Both the position numbers and the translations under genes were made by a program. A stretch of DNA of 64,000 nucleotides. Source: Bacteroidota bacterium. Its GTDB lineage: Bacteria; Bacteroidota; Bacteroidia; Chitinophagales; Saprospiraceae. Of the stretch, positions 15,569 to 24,624 are shown one piece after another. Position 1 is the stretch's first letter. Each line of letters opens with the position of its first letter. The notes beneath the pieces were generated by a model. That model saw only the letters and a program-made list of their open reading frames with translations, did not search any database and was not told the DNA's origin. Location: NCBI GenBank assembly GCA_029781865.1, contig JAKOVW010000031.1:1-64000 (forward strand). The letters are read 5' to 3'.

Positions 15569-15648
15569 AAATAGGATTAGTCCTATACAGGTAATAAGTA
15601 TAGTGATTTATATCTTGTAAAAAATCAATTACTATGTTTTTTGAATTA

Positions 15649-16275
15649 TCATAGACAATGTTCAAAATCCAAAAACAAACCGTCAGGTACTTCTTCACAG
15701 GTTCTATATTCAACTTGAAAATTTAAGTATCCTGTAACACTGCCATTAAATAATTTTGGATTACCTGAGACATCTGTAGCTTTGTAAACTACAGTGTAAC
15801 TAATTTCATTTGTGGTATTACATTGTTTATTGGGTTCAGAAAGAAGGAAATTGCCCAGCATGCACTTAAGCTGATTTAGTGAAGTAGGATTCAATTCGGA
15901 TGAAATTGAAAAGGCATCACCTGAAGCGACGAATTGATGTTTGAAATTCACCAGATTAGTAACAATTGTATGTTCCTTATCCGAAAACTCAATGTTGTAA
16001 TTTATAAAATCCGCCTCTGTTCCGGATAGCGGATTAACCTGAACGGAAAGGCCGGTAATTGCAAATGATGTAACTCTCGAATCTGAAGGAATCTGAAATA
16101 ATTTATCTAAGGTATTTACATCAATTTTTCCGCTTATTGTTTTTTCTGTACCGTTAAAATCAGCTTTAATTGGTAGCGATTTAGTTTCATTGTATTTCAT
16201 TAATATGGCTTCATTGCATGAAAACATACCACCAACTATAACCAGGATGGAAATAAAGCTATATAGAGATTTCAT
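15649..16275 (-). CDS. Putative lipoprotein of unknown function
   Basis: A 208-residue product from MKSLYSFISILVIVGGMFSC; the lipobox GMFSC places it in a membrane. An in-frame ATG at 16338 overlaps the next gene and is unlikely. The mature part is beta-rich with cysteines near its end (KQCNTT, RTCEE, EHCL). It follows the DUF6588-like gene on the same strand, 31 bp downstream, and is probably co-transcribed with it from the promoter near 17200. I recognise no family. Confidence 0.6.
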   Translation of the reverse strand: MKSLYSFISILVIVGGMFSCNEAILMKYNETKSLPIKADFNGTEKTISGKIDVNTLDKLFQIPSDSRVTSFAITGLSVQVNPLSGTEADFINYNIEFSDKEHTIVTNLVNFKHQFVASGDAFSISSELNPTSLNQLKCMLGNFLLSEPNKQCNTTNEISYTVVYKATDVSGNPKLFNGSVTGYLNFQVEYRTCEEVPDGLFLDFEHCL

Positions 16276-16306
16276 ACTTTTTAATTTAAAAGTTAGTAAT
16301 TTGATT

Positions 16307-17179
16307 TTAAAATTGTAATTGAATTCCAAATTCTCCAAATGGAGCCTTTGCGTAATTCACTGCTGCATTTAACCTGAGTATTCCGGTTTTTAAACCACCA
16401 CCTATTCCTATCACGACAGGAAAGTCATTTTTCAGATGAACCGTTACTTCCCGGTTTCCTAAGTCCGGATCTTCTTTATAATGGGCATCCAACTTGCCAT
16501 TTTGATATCCGAGATTGCCGTAATAAAACCAATGTTTCGTTGTTTTTCCCATCTGTGTGCTGAGATAATGGGTGCTTAAGTTGAAATAATTACCTCCATC
16601 CAATTTTTGATATGCATACCCAACATTCCAAAACCAATCTCCGATGTTTAAGTAATGGCCAATATCATGGCGCGCTGCAAAGCCAAGGAGTTGTAACCTT
16701 CCGAAATCGCCGCCAAAATCGTAGGCAAAAAAACGGACACTGACTTCACTGGAAAAAATACCGCCTACACTCAATTGGGGGACAGCTAATGGCAGCAGAG
16801 CTAAATTGGTTCCCCCTTGAAATAAATACGAAGTTCCGTTTACGCCTTTTACTTCAATTGGATTGTTGGATCCGACTATGGTGGCTGCTTTAACTGAGGT
16901 TTCCGGTTCAAACGGATATTCTGTTTTTGCAGTAAATGTTTTAAGATTATTAGTTACAATTCCAACACTTCCAATGATACCGAACCTGAAATACAAACCG
17001 GAATCTATTTTTCCGGTACTATTCCAACCGCAATTAAAAGCGCCGGTCGTAAGATCAGCCAGCGGTTGAATGTAATTTTCCTTGTTGGATCCTACATAAT
17101 TCTGTAGCAGATCATCAAATGTCTGAGCCTGACTCCATCCTGAAAGAAACAGAATGAAAAGGAATATGAATTTTCTCAT
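16307..17179 (-). CDS. DUF6588-like outer membrane beta-barrel protein
   Basis: The 290-residue product has a signal peptide (cut near SQAQ), the opening FDDLLQNYVGSNKENYIQPLADLTTG, a FGIIGSVGIV strand, and later alternating strands ending in FGIQLQF with the C-terminal Phe of outer-membrane barrels. This matches the Bacteroidota DUF6588 family, whose role is unknown. Start MRKFIFLF is preferred over an ATG nine codons earlier because the signal peptide begins there. A well-formed promoter lies just upstream. Confidence 0.7.
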   Translation of the reverse strand: MRKFIFLFILFLSGWSQAQTFDDLLQNYVGSNKENYIQPLADLTTGAFNCGWNSTGKIDSGLYFRFGIIGSVGIVTNNLKTFTAKTEYPFEPETSVKAATIVGSNNPIEVKGVNGTSYLFQGGTNLALLPLAVPQLSVGGIFSSEVSVRFFAYDFGGDFGRLQLLGFAARHDIGHYLNIGDWFWNVGYAYQKLDGGNYFNLSTHYLSTQMGKTTKHWFYYGNLGYQNGKLDAHYKEDPDLGNREVTVHLKNDFPVVIGIGGGLKTGILRLNAAVNYAKAPFGEFGIQLQF

Positions 17180-17194
17180 AAAATTGCTTTTATC

Positions 17195-17224
17195 CAAATA
17201 TATCATACATGATATTCAGACAAA
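17195..17224 (-). promoter_or_regulatory. Bacteroidota-type promoter for the DUF6588-like gene
   Basis: On the minus strand TTTG (17221-17224) is followed after 18 bases by TATATTTG (17195-17202). This is a close match to the -33 TTTG / -7 TAnnTTTG promoter of Bacteroidota, placed 15 bases before the chosen start codon. Confidence 0.6.
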
Positions 17225-17400
17225 AGGATGAGAATCACTATTTGTTATGACAAAAGTCAACTGGAGTAAGAATCAAATTTGAAATTTGCAACAGAAAAAA
17301 AGAGAAGAGTGTCTTTTAAGAATTAAGCGGAATGAAGGAAAATTAAAATAAATTGCGAATCAGACAGAATTATTTTGAATCTATTGATCAATCTGAGGAC

Positions 17401-18171
17401 TTAGGCTTCTTTTTCATTCAATGCCCGTACATTGAGTATGGCTTCTGCCTGAAAAGGCCAGGATTCAATAATCTTATCATCAATTTCATCAAACTCAATC
17501 ATCCATTTTTTTAAATCCTTCTTCGGAGTGTGGATGATTTGCTCAAAAGTGCGAATGCCCTGCGCTTGCAATTTGGATGAAATTTCTGGATCAATTCCTT
17601 TGATCAAATGCAGGGGATCAGCAGGGATGTTTTTGTGCGTGTACTGTTCCATTTTTTCATCGCCAATGATATTGCTGATGATGGCCAGATGTTGATCGAG
17701 TACAGATTTAAGTTCGGAAACTATTTTTGAATCACCACTTGCTGATGGAACAGCTGCATTTAAATTAGCTGAAGGAGCTTGTTCGAGTTGTCTGATTTTA
17801 TCCGTTAAAGCTTCGTTCTCTTTTTCGAGAAGCTTGATCTCGCTTTTCAGGAGCAGTGCTTCTTCGTGGCCCTGTGGATCGGCGTCTTTTTTGAGTTGCT
17901 GATACTTTTCCTCCAAAAGTCCATATTTTGACTTCCAGTCTTCATAGGCTACTTTGTAGGTGCGTTCCTGGCCTTGTAATTGGGATAGTTTGTCATCTAA
18001 ATCAAATTTTTCCTTACGCAACTGGTCATAAAGAATTTTTAATTCATTCTTTTCCTGCAATGAAGTTCTGGCTTCGCGGTTGGCTTTTGAAGTAAAAATC
18101 CAGGCAGTAATGAATGTTGCCAATACCAGAATTCCAAAGAAAATGAAAATGAATAATGAGGGGCCAGACAT
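17401..18171 (-). CDS. Membrane-anchored coiled-coil protein with helix-hairpin-helix-like end
   Basis: In this 256-residue product one N-terminal membrane helix (about 5-26) is followed by a long coiled coil (about 30-130), a linker with Ala/Ser/Pro (about 132-150), and a C-terminal domain. The C-terminal HLIKGIDPEISSKLQAQGIRTFEQI resembles the helix-hairpin-helix modules of the 'L-x-x-I-x-G-I-G-P' type often fused to envelope proteins. DNA binding is possible but not shown. A TAnnTTTG box lies 21 bases upstream of the start. Confidence 0.65.
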   Translation of the reverse strand: MSGPSLFIFIFFGILVLATFITAWIFTSKANREARTSLQEKNELKILYDQLRKEKFDLDDKLSQLQGQERTYKVAYEDWKSKYGLLEEKYQQLKKDADPQGHEEALLLKSEIKLLEKENEALTDKIRQLEQAPSANLNAAVPSASGDSKIVSELKSVLDQHLAIISNIIGDEKMEQYTHKNIPADPLHLIKGIDPEISSKLQAQGIRTFEQIIHTPKKDLKKWMIEFDEIDDKIIESWPFQAEAILNVRALNEKEA

Positions 18172-18192
18172 CGCAGAGATTTATTATGTAAG

Positions 18193-18200
18193 CAAAACTA
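18193..18200 (-). promoter_or_regulatory. Putative -7 box (TAGTTTTG)
   Basis: The minus strand reads TAGTTTTG 21 bases before the start of the coiled-coil protein gene and matches TAnnTTTG. No convincing -33 element is seen. Confidence 0.4.
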
Positions 18201-18252
18201 CAAAAAATAAGATATTAAGTACTTACACATTTAATATTTATTCATTTGTGTA

Positions 18253-18654
18253 TTAAAACCGTTTCGGATATTCTTTCTCGTATTCGTATCTTAAAACATC
18301 GAAAGAAGTAACAATACCAACCAGTTTGCCATTTTCCACAACAGGCAAAGCATGAAACAAATGCTCCATAAATACTTCAGCTGCTGTACCCACTTTATCA
18401 GTTGGTTCTACAACGGCAAGAATCTTGGTCATCACATTGGCAACTTTGGTGGTTGGATAATCTTTGTGGTCTACATTGAGTTTGAATAAATCATAGGTAG
18501 TCACAATACCTACTAATTTTCCATCATCCTGAACAACAGGCACATGGTGGATCCGGTTATTGATCAATAATTCTTTCACTTTTTGCAGACTGTCATTGGG
18601 AGACACAGTAATAACTTCCCTAACCATTACAGTTGCTACAGTTTCATTCATCAT
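18253..18654 (-). CDS. CBS domain pair protein
   Basis: The 133-residue product is made only of two CBS domains: about 8-62 (VMVREVITVSPNDSLQKVKELLINNRIHHVPVV...GIVTTYDL) and about 75-128 (VMTKILAVVEPTDKVGTAAEVFMEHLFHALPVV...GIVTSFDVL). Such stand-alone pairs bind adenine nucleotides and act as sensors for partner proteins that cannot be named here. The gene starts MM; either Met may be used. It lies upstream of the coiled-coil gene on the same strand. Confidence 0.85.
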   Translation of the reverse strand: MMNETVATVMVREVITVSPNDSLQKVKELLINNRIHHVPVVQDDGKLVGIVTTYDLFKLNVDHKDYPTTKVANVMTKILAVVEPTDKVGTAAEVFMEHLFHALPVVENGKLVGIVTSFDVLRYEYEKEYPKRF

Positions 18655-19067
18655 AATTTTAAAGATTTTAAGGCTCGAAAGATATTACAAGTTTGATGAA
18701 TAATTTAACGTGAGCAAAATATTTTTTGGATAGGGTGGTGCTTGTTTTTAAAAATACATTCAAATATCTATTAATCAAATAAATATAAATTAAAGTAATA
18801 TTTGATATGAATTTTTAATTTGATGAGTCCAAAATGTTCCTGTCTCAAAGTCATTCAAAGTAATCCGGGATAGGATTGTAATCTTTTCTTTTTGAATAAA
18901 GGCAAGAAAATTGGAATTGCAACCGGTATCATTATCAAATGCGAATTCCGGGTCTGGTTTTCAATTTGTATCTACATTAAACTAAGTGATGAGCTTTGTA
19001 AATATCGGCAGCTAACTCATATCTCTTCCATGCATCAGGCACGTAAATGGGTAAAATTCAGACCAGA
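18655..19067 (-). other. Intergenic stretch without a recognised gene
   Basis: Between the CBS gene and hutU, 413 bases carry no gene I can support. It is AT-rich on the CBS side, which fits a promoter for that gene. A 27-codon open stretch without a start codon (18977-19060, minus) was considered and rejected. Confidence 0.5.
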
Positions 19068-21080
19068 TTAAAACAAATCAGATAACAGTTCTTCTTCAAC
19101 TAAATTAGGCAAGGTTACTTTTAATAAGGATTCCTGCTTCATTGCTTTTTGTATGGCTTCCATAGCTCCATCGTTTCTGGCCCATGCCCTTCTGGCGATT
19201 CCATTATTTACATCCCAGTGAAGCATGGTCATTAGCTTCACTTCGGATTCCGAACTTCCGTCTATTACCATTCCAAATCCTCCATTGATCACTTCACCCC
19301 AGCCAACTCCTCCACCATTATGTATAGATACCCAGGTTGCACCTCGAAAACTGTCACCTATGACATTTTGAATCGCCATGTCAGCTGTAAATCTGGATCC
19401 ATCATAAATGTTGGCCGTTTCTCTGAAAGGCGAATCTGTACCGGAAACATCATGATGATCCCTGCCCAATACCACCGGTGCTTTCAGTATGTTTTTGGCA
19501 ATCGCTTGATTAAATGCTTTTGCAATTTCAATCCGGCCTTGTGCATCGGCATAGAGAATTCTCGATTTGCTTCCAACTACGGGAAGATTATTCATTGCAT
19601 GTTCAATCCATTTGAGATTGTCCAGGTATTGTGATTTTGTATTGCCATCAGTGGATTGGATCAGTGTCCTGATCACATCTGCTGCAATTTCATCGGTTTT
19701 TACCAGATCCTCAATAGTATCCGAAGTGCATACCCATCTGAATGGTCCGAATCCATAATCAAAGCAAAGTGGGCCCATGATGTCTTCTACATAGGATGCA
19801 TATTTGTATTCTCCCTGCTCTTTGTTTTTCCAGATATCAGCATCTGATGCTCCGGCTTCTTTGAGAAAGGCATTTCCATAATCCCAGAAATACATCCCTT
19901 TCTCATGCAGTTGATTGATGGCATGGACATGACGACGCAAACTGGCACGAACCTCACTCATAAATTTAGTTTTGTCGTGCTGAAGTAGTTGTTTGGCTTC
20001 TTCAAATGTATAGCCTGCCGGACAATACCCTAAGTCATCTATATTGTGAAGTGAAGTTTGATCCGAACCCAAATGAATGTGAATGTTATTCGCTGCTGCG
20101 TATTCCCAAACATCCACGACATTCCCGGCATAAATGAAAGTAGTTCCTTTGTCCTGGGTTTTATATTGAAGTGCAAGCTGAAATAACTGATGAAGGTCAG
20201 TATGAATATTTTCTTTGTGAATATACCCGTCATTCAATCGTTGTTGTATCGCATCCGGATCAACTTCTGCGATGATGCAGGTGACACCGGTGATTTCTGC
20301 AGCAAGTGCCTGTGCTCCTGACATTCCACCTAAGCCTGATGTAATAAAAAGCATGGACTTCAAATCATCTGAACCTTTATTTAATTTTCTTCCGGCATTT
20401 AATAAAGTAATGGTGGTGCCATGGACAATTCCCTGTGGACCAATATACATGAAAGATCCTGCGGTCATCTGTCCGTACTGGGTTACACCCAGTGCATTGT
20501 ATTTGTTCCAGTCTTCTTTTTTGCTGTAATTGGGGATCATCATTCCATTTGTAATGACTACTCTTGGTGCCTGAACATTTGACGGAAACAATCCCAGTGG
20601 ATGTCCGGAATACAGTACCAATGTTTGTTCATCATTCATTTGACTTAGATACTGCATAGTCAAACGATACTGCGCCCAATTCTGAAATACTGCACCATTG
20701 CCACCGTAGGTGATGAGTTCATGTGGATACTTTGCCACCTTTACATCCAGATTATTCTGTATCATCAGCATGATTGCAGCTGCTTGTTTTGATTGTGCAG
20801 GATATTCATGAATGGGTCTGGCAAACATTGGATAGGACGGTCGATAACGGTGCATATATATTCGGCCATATGCATTCAGCTCGTCTGCAAATTCCTTAGC
20901 AAGAACTGCATGCAGTGGCTTAGGAAAATAGCGCAATGCATTTCGTACAGCCAGTTTTTTTTCTTCACTTGAAAGTAGCTTATTGATGTTTCGCTTGGGT
21001 GCGTGCGGGACACTAAGATCAATTCCCGGATGATCTGGTAAAGAAGCAGGAATCCCTTCTCTCACTAATTCTGCAAACAT
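19068..21080 (-). CDS. hutU: Urocanate hydratase
   Basis: The 670-residue enzyme adds water to urocanate to give imidazolonepropionate, the second step of histidine breakdown, using tightly bound NAD+ as an electrophile. Recognisable blocks are YGGNGAVFQNWAQYRLTMQYLS, the nucleotide-binding TSGLGGMSGAQALAAE, DQTSLH, GYCPAGYTFEEA, GRDHHDVSGTDSPFRET and HNGGGVGWGEVINGG. It is about 100 residues longer than the proteobacterial form, as is usual for the Bacteroidota and eukaryote-like type. No other hut gene is nearby. It ends 11 bp after the GH2 gene's reading direction begins, and the two share a strand. Confidence 0.93.
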   Translation of the reverse strand: MFAELVREGIPASLPDHPGIDLSVPHAPKRNINKLLSSEEKKLAVRNALRYFPKPLHAVLAKEFADELNAYGRIYMHRYRPSYPMFARPIHEYPAQSKQAAAIMLMIQNNLDVKVAKYPHELITYGGNGAVFQNWAQYRLTMQYLSQMNDEQTLVLYSGHPLGLFPSNVQAPRVVITNGMMIPNYSKKEDWNKYNALGVTQYGQMTAGSFMYIGPQGIVHGTTITLLNAGRKLNKGSDDLKSMLFITSGLGGMSGAQALAAEITGVTCIIAEVDPDAIQQRLNDGYIHKENIHTDLHQLFQLALQYKTQDKGTTFIYAGNVVDVWEYAAANNIHIHLGSDQTSLHNIDDLGYCPAGYTFEEAKQLLQHDKTKFMSEVRASLRRHVHAINQLHEKGMYFWDYGNAFLKEAGASDADIWKNKEQGEYKYASYVEDIMGPLCFDYGFGPFRWVCTSDTIEDLVKTDEIAADVIRTLIQSTDGNTKSQYLDNLKWIEHAMNNLPVVGSKSRILYADAQGRIEIAKAFNQAIAKNILKAPVVLGRDHHDVSGTDSPFRETANIYDGSRFTADMAIQNVIGDSFRGATWVSIHNGGGVGWGEVINGGFGMVIDGSSESEVKLMTMLHWDVNNGIARRAWARNDGAMEAIQKAMKQESLLKVTLPNLVEEELLSDLF

Positions 21081-21091
21081 TTTATTTATTA

Positions 21092-23599
21092 TTATTTCAG
21101 AAAATTAAATAAAGATTGAATGTGCAATTTTTCAGAATTAAATGTATCTGATTTCCGGATGCATTCAACCGTAATCGTTTCGCCTGGATTCAGGTCGAAG
21201 TAATTGGGAAAAAAAACAGTATTATCATCTTCGCTAAGATAAACACTCTTCGCGAAATGAGTGCTTCTTAATTTTAAGAGGAAGCCTTTATCACTGCGTT
21301 GAATGTCGCTGATCACTATTGCAGGATCCTTTAATTTCAGGTTTTTATACTGATCCATCACAAAAGCTTCGCTGAAACTTTGATTGTTGTATTTCCATTT
21401 TAATAAAACATAATGGGAGCTGTTGAGATCCAGCTTTTTCAGGCGAAACGCTTTTGCATAAATTTCCGTTGTCTTGTTTTCAGGGACTTCGCCTTTCCAA
21501 CTCTCATAAAAAATCGGATTGCCGGTAAAATCCTGAAAAATAATTTCGCAAGAGGCATCAACCGGTTCTAATAAATCGGATAATGCATAAACGATTATTT
21601 CGTCCTTAGTAAACCGTGCAACAAATTTTAATGGTTCGAAAGCCATTTTTACTTTATGCTGCAATGCCTTCCATCTTCCGTAATAATCTAGTCCTGACCA
21701 TGAAATACCGGGCCAGCAATCATTGAATTGCCAATACAGGCTGCCCATGCAATATGGTTTTGCAATGCGGTGCGCATGAATTAGTTTGGAAATCCCCTCT
21801 GCTTGCATAATTTGGTTCAGATAAACAAGGGATTCAAAGGATTCAGGTTTTGGAAAATCTCTTTCCAGATATTCATGGATAATTTTATTGCCCCTGGAAT
21901 GTTTCTGATGATTGGATATTGATTCGTTACCTGCATTGAGCAAAGAGTCTCCTGAAAATTCTTTGATCGTTTGCAATGATGGCAAGGATTGAAAACCAAA
22001 CTCACTCATAAATCGAGGTATCCTTTTTTCCAGGTTTTCAAAGGTCATTCCATCATGCCAAAGTCCCCAGTCATGCGCATCACCGTTTCTGGTAAACCGG
22101 TCGTCGCCTCTGCCATACAATGGTGAAGAAGCCCAGTATGAATTGAGGTTGCTGAATTTGTCAACAGATTCAGGTAAGATTTTATAAAACAAATTCAGGT
22201 AATCTTTCCAGATCCGGTCCCGCTGTTTTGATGATAAATTATCCTGCCATCCCCATCGCTTCCATCCTTCATTGCTTTCATTATTGCCGCACCATAAAGC
22301 CATGCAGGCATGTTTGGCCAATCGCTCGACTTGTTCCTCCGCTTCGATACGGGCATTCATCTGAAATAGGGTATCTCCCGGATACATTCCACAGGCATAC
22401 ATAAAATCCTGCCAGATCATTATGCCCGCTTCATCACAGGAATCATAAAATGCTTCACGTTCATATTGTCCGCCACCCCATACACGAAGCATATTGAAAT
22501 GGCATTCAATGGCAGTTTGCAAAACAGTTGATAGGGTGGTTGTTTTTTTGCCGAGGATATCCTGCGGAATGTAATTGGCACCTTTGCAGAATATTTTTTT
22601 CCCATTCACTACAAAATAAAAGGATTGTCCGTGAGGATCCAATTCGTGTGACAACTCTATGGTTCGAATGCCTGTTTTCCATTTCTTCTCGTATTCAAGC
22701 TGATTGTTTTTCAGAATCTTCAGCGAACAGGGATATAAATAAGGTTTCCCGGATTCATTCGGCCACCAGAGTTCTGCATTCTTTATCGTAAAATATCTTT
22801 TAATAGTCTGAAGTCCGAATGTAGTTTGTATCGGAAATAAAAATGCTCTATCGCCGATATTCAATTGCAATTTATATGCAGCGGATTGGGTGTCCTGAAT
22901 AAAAAAACGCGTATTCAATTTCAATTCTGCATTGCCATTTTCTATGGATAAAGTATGAATAGATGCTTCCTGGAATTGAATAGAATTCCAGCCCCGTATA
23001 TAGACAGAATCAGTAATGCCACTGCTGATCAGCTTGGGGCCGAAATCCCAGCCAAAATGAAACTGAGGTTTACGTACCATAACTCTGGACTCACCGGGTA
23101 GTTTTGAATCCTGGGTAGCATAAAGTGAATCAGCAATTTTTTCAATGGATTGAAATTTTATCAATAATTCATTCCTTCCTGGTTGTATGAAATGCCCGGC
23201 ATCAAAAGACCAATGGCGGAAGGCATTGTTGGCATCGCCAATCCATTGGTTATTCAAATAGACCGAGCAGTAAGTATCCAGTCCCGGACAATCAAGTTGA
23301 ATATGTTGCTGTTGTAAAAAAGCAGAGTCGATTTCAAAAGATGTTTTAAACCACCATTCCTGCTGGCTCACCCATTGCACCTTTTTCTCATTATTGGAAA
23401 AGTAAGGATCGGGAATCAGATGATTTTCCAATAGAGCAGTAAAATTATTTCCGGGTATAGAACAATCTTTCCATTGATCTTTGTTAGCCTGGGTGAAGGT
23501 CCAGTTTTTATTCAAACAAATTTGCATTTGTCCAATGGAGAAAAACCAAACGCAAACCAGTATGGAAATGAGGAAATATCTGAAGTTCATCGAGAGCAT
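21092..23599 (-). CDS. Glycoside hydrolase family 2 beta-mannosidase, exported
   Basis: The 835-residue enzyme releases mannose from the non-reducing ends of beta-mannosides. A signal peptide (about 1-23) is followed by a sugar-binding domain (FRHWSFDAG region), an immunoglobulin-like domain and the TIM barrel. The barrel has GANYIPQD, RVWGGGQYEREAFYDSCDE and IMIWQDFMYAC. The acid/base Glu is E441 in CGNNESNEGW and the nucleophile Glu is E533 in MSEFGFQS. YCMGSLYWQFNDCWPGISWSG is the typical beta-mannosidase block. ATG 23599 or 23590 may be the start. A terminator between it and the gene upstream suggests its own promoter. Confidence 0.92.
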   Translation of the reverse strand: MLSMNFRYFLISILVCVWFFSIGQMQICLNKNWTFTQANKDQWKDCSIPGNNFTALLENHLIPDPYFSNNEKKVQWVSQQEWWFKTSFEIDSAFLQQQHIQLDCPGLDTYCSVYLNNQWIGDANNAFRHWSFDAGHFIQPGRNELLIKFQSIEKIADSLYATQDSKLPGESRVMVRKPQFHFGWDFGPKLISSGITDSVYIRGWNSIQFQEASIHTLSIENGNAELKLNTRFFIQDTQSAAYKLQLNIGDRAFLFPIQTTFGLQTIKRYFTIKNAELWWPNESGKPYLYPCSLKILKNNQLEYEKKWKTGIRTIELSHELDPHGQSFYFVVNGKKIFCKGANYIPQDILGKKTTTLSTVLQTAIECHFNMLRVWGGGQYEREAFYDSCDEAGIMIWQDFMYACGMYPGDTLFQMNARIEAEEQVERLAKHACMALWCGNNESNEGWKRWGWQDNLSSKQRDRIWKDYLNLFYKILPESVDKFSNLNSYWASSPLYGRGDDRFTRNGDAHDWGLWHDGMTFENLEKRIPRFMSEFGFQSLPSLQTIKEFSGDSLLNAGNESISNHQKHSRGNKIIHEYLERDFPKPESFESLVYLNQIMQAEGISKLIHAHRIAKPYCMGSLYWQFNDCWPGISWSGLDYYGRWKALQHKVKMAFEPLKFVARFTKDEIIVYALSDLLEPVDASCEIIFQDFTGNPIFYESWKGEVPENKTTEIYAKAFRLKKLDLNSSHYVLLKWKYNNQSFSEAFVMDQYKNLKLKDPAIVISDIQRSDKGFLLKLRSTHFAKSVYLSEDDNTVFFPNYFDLNPGETITVECIRKSDTFNSEKLHIQSLFNFLK

Positions 23600-23602
23600 A
23601 AT

Positions 23603-23634
23603 AAAAAAGGCTTTCCATTTGGAAAGCCTTTTTG
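23603..23634 (-). terminator. Intrinsic terminator downstream of the Cys-rich gene
   Basis: A perfect stem, AAAAAGGCTTTCC with GGAAAGCCTTTTT around the four-base loop ATTT, with A and T runs on both sides. It lies right after the stop of the 23654-24106 gene on the minus strand and just before the beta-mannosidase start, so it separates the two. The run of T works in either direction. Confidence 0.8.
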
Positions 23635-23653
23635 TAATTATATTTTAAACTTA

Positions 23654-24106
23654 TTATTCGGATTTGGTAGTTGGTGTTGCAGGGGCAACATCTGCAGGAG
23701 AATTTACGGAAGCAGTGCCTTTTGCTTTACAGCACGCTTTTCCGTTTGCAGCTCCTTTTGCACAGCACGCTTTTGACATAGAGCACGCTTTACCATTTTT
23801 TGCATCTTTCATGTCAGCATCAGAAATGCTTACGAATTGCGCTTTTGCTTCATCGTATTTTACCTCTGATTTCGTAACATTTCCCTGTGCATCCGTAGTG
23901 GTCTTCATAAAACAAGCGTATCCGCCTTTTTCGCATACTTTTGTTTCAATCGTAGGGTCAAGAGACGCGGCTTTTAAAGCAGCTTCACTTGGTTTTTCAC
24001 ATTTTTTTGCCTGAGCTGATTTACTGCCATGTGAACAAGTTTGTGCATTTGCAGAACCCGCAAAAACGAATAATCCAAATCCAATAAAAAGAATCCAATT
24101 TTTCAT
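23654..24106 (-). CDS. Cysteine-rich secreted protein of unknown function
   Basis: The 150-residue product has a clear signal peptide (ends GSANAQ) and nine cysteines. Four lie in the first half of the mature part (TCSHG, KKCEK, KVCEK, YACFM) and five in a cluster GKACSMSKACCAKGAANGKACC, followed by an Ala/Pro/Thr-rich tail. The clustered Cys pairs suggest metal binding or a disulfide-rich module in the periplasm, but no family is recognised. The gene has a -7-like box upstream and a strong terminator downstream, so it is transcribed alone. Confidence 0.7.
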   Translation of the reverse strand: MKNWILFIGFGLFVFAGSANAQTCSHGSKSAQAKKCEKPSEAALKAASLDPTIETKVCEKGGYACFMKTTTDAQGNVTKSEVKYDEAKAQFVSISDADMKDAKNGKACSMSKACCAKGAANGKACCKAKGTASVNSPADVAPATPTTKSE

Positions 24107-24134
24107 ATGTTAAAATTTTTATTAATTGCTTAAA

Positions 24135-24142
24135 CAAAGATA
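24135..24142 (-). promoter_or_regulatory. Putative -7 box (TATCTTTG)
   Basis: The minus strand reads TATCTTTG, a full match to TAnnTTTG, 28 bases before the start of the Cys-rich protein gene. No clear -33 partner. Confidence 0.45.
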
Positions 24143-24204
24143 AACAGCTTAAATTTATATTTTGTTTCCCATTCGAAGCTTTAACGTAGTTTTAAGTTTT
24201 TACA

Positions 24205-24624
24205 ATGCCAAATTATCGTAAATTGCAGATATTCAGCTGTTTAATAAGTTTTATTTTCCAGATATCCTGTTCAAATATGAATTTAATTCAAACAGAGGAG
24301 TTCATTCGTATCGGTAACGGAGGTGGATTTGCCGGATTGGAAACAGTTTTTACCATTTACAGAAATGGACATATTGAGCAAGCCGGAAAAAAGTTAGCCC
24401 AAATCAAGGACGCTGATACTGATCAATTGTTCAAAAATATTACCGCATTAGAGTTGGATAATATCGATTGGAATCGTCCCGGAAACCTTTATAAATTCAT
24501 AGAGTATAAGCAAAATAACAGAATTCACCGATTGACCTGGGATAGCAATTCGAATGAAGTCATCGACAATCTGAACCTGTTTTACAATTATGCCACTTAT
24601 TTAATTCAAAAATCCTCCAAATGA
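24205..24624 (+). CDS. Small putative lipoprotein, coupled to the M4 protease gene
   Basis: The 139-residue product has a hydrophobic start and lipobox-like FQISC (Cys about 22). The mature part includes RIGNGGGFAGLETVFTIYRNGHIEQ, a pattern I have seen in short Bacteroidota 'FAD/GGFAG' hypothetical proteins, but no function is known. The stop overlaps the next gene's start (ATGA), so translation is coupled to the protease. It could be a chaperone or inhibitor for that protease; this is a guess from position. Confidence 0.65.
   Translation: MPNYRKLQIFSCLISFIFQISCSNMNLIQTEEFIRIGNGGGFAGLETVFTIYRNGHIEQAGKKLAQIKDADTDQLFKNITALELDNIDWNRPGNLYKFIEYKQNNRIHRLTWDSNSNEVIDNLNLFYNYATYLIQKSSK

Noticed and set aside
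15571..15586. ATAGGATTAGTCCTAT as a terminator between convergent genes
   Set aside because: The stem is only six AT-rich pairs with no T-run.
18977..19060. A 27-codon open stretch reading ...VPDAWKRYELAADIYKAHHLV downstream of hutU
   Set aside because: It looks protein-like but has no start codon, is preceded by a stop and is too short; at most a gene remnant.
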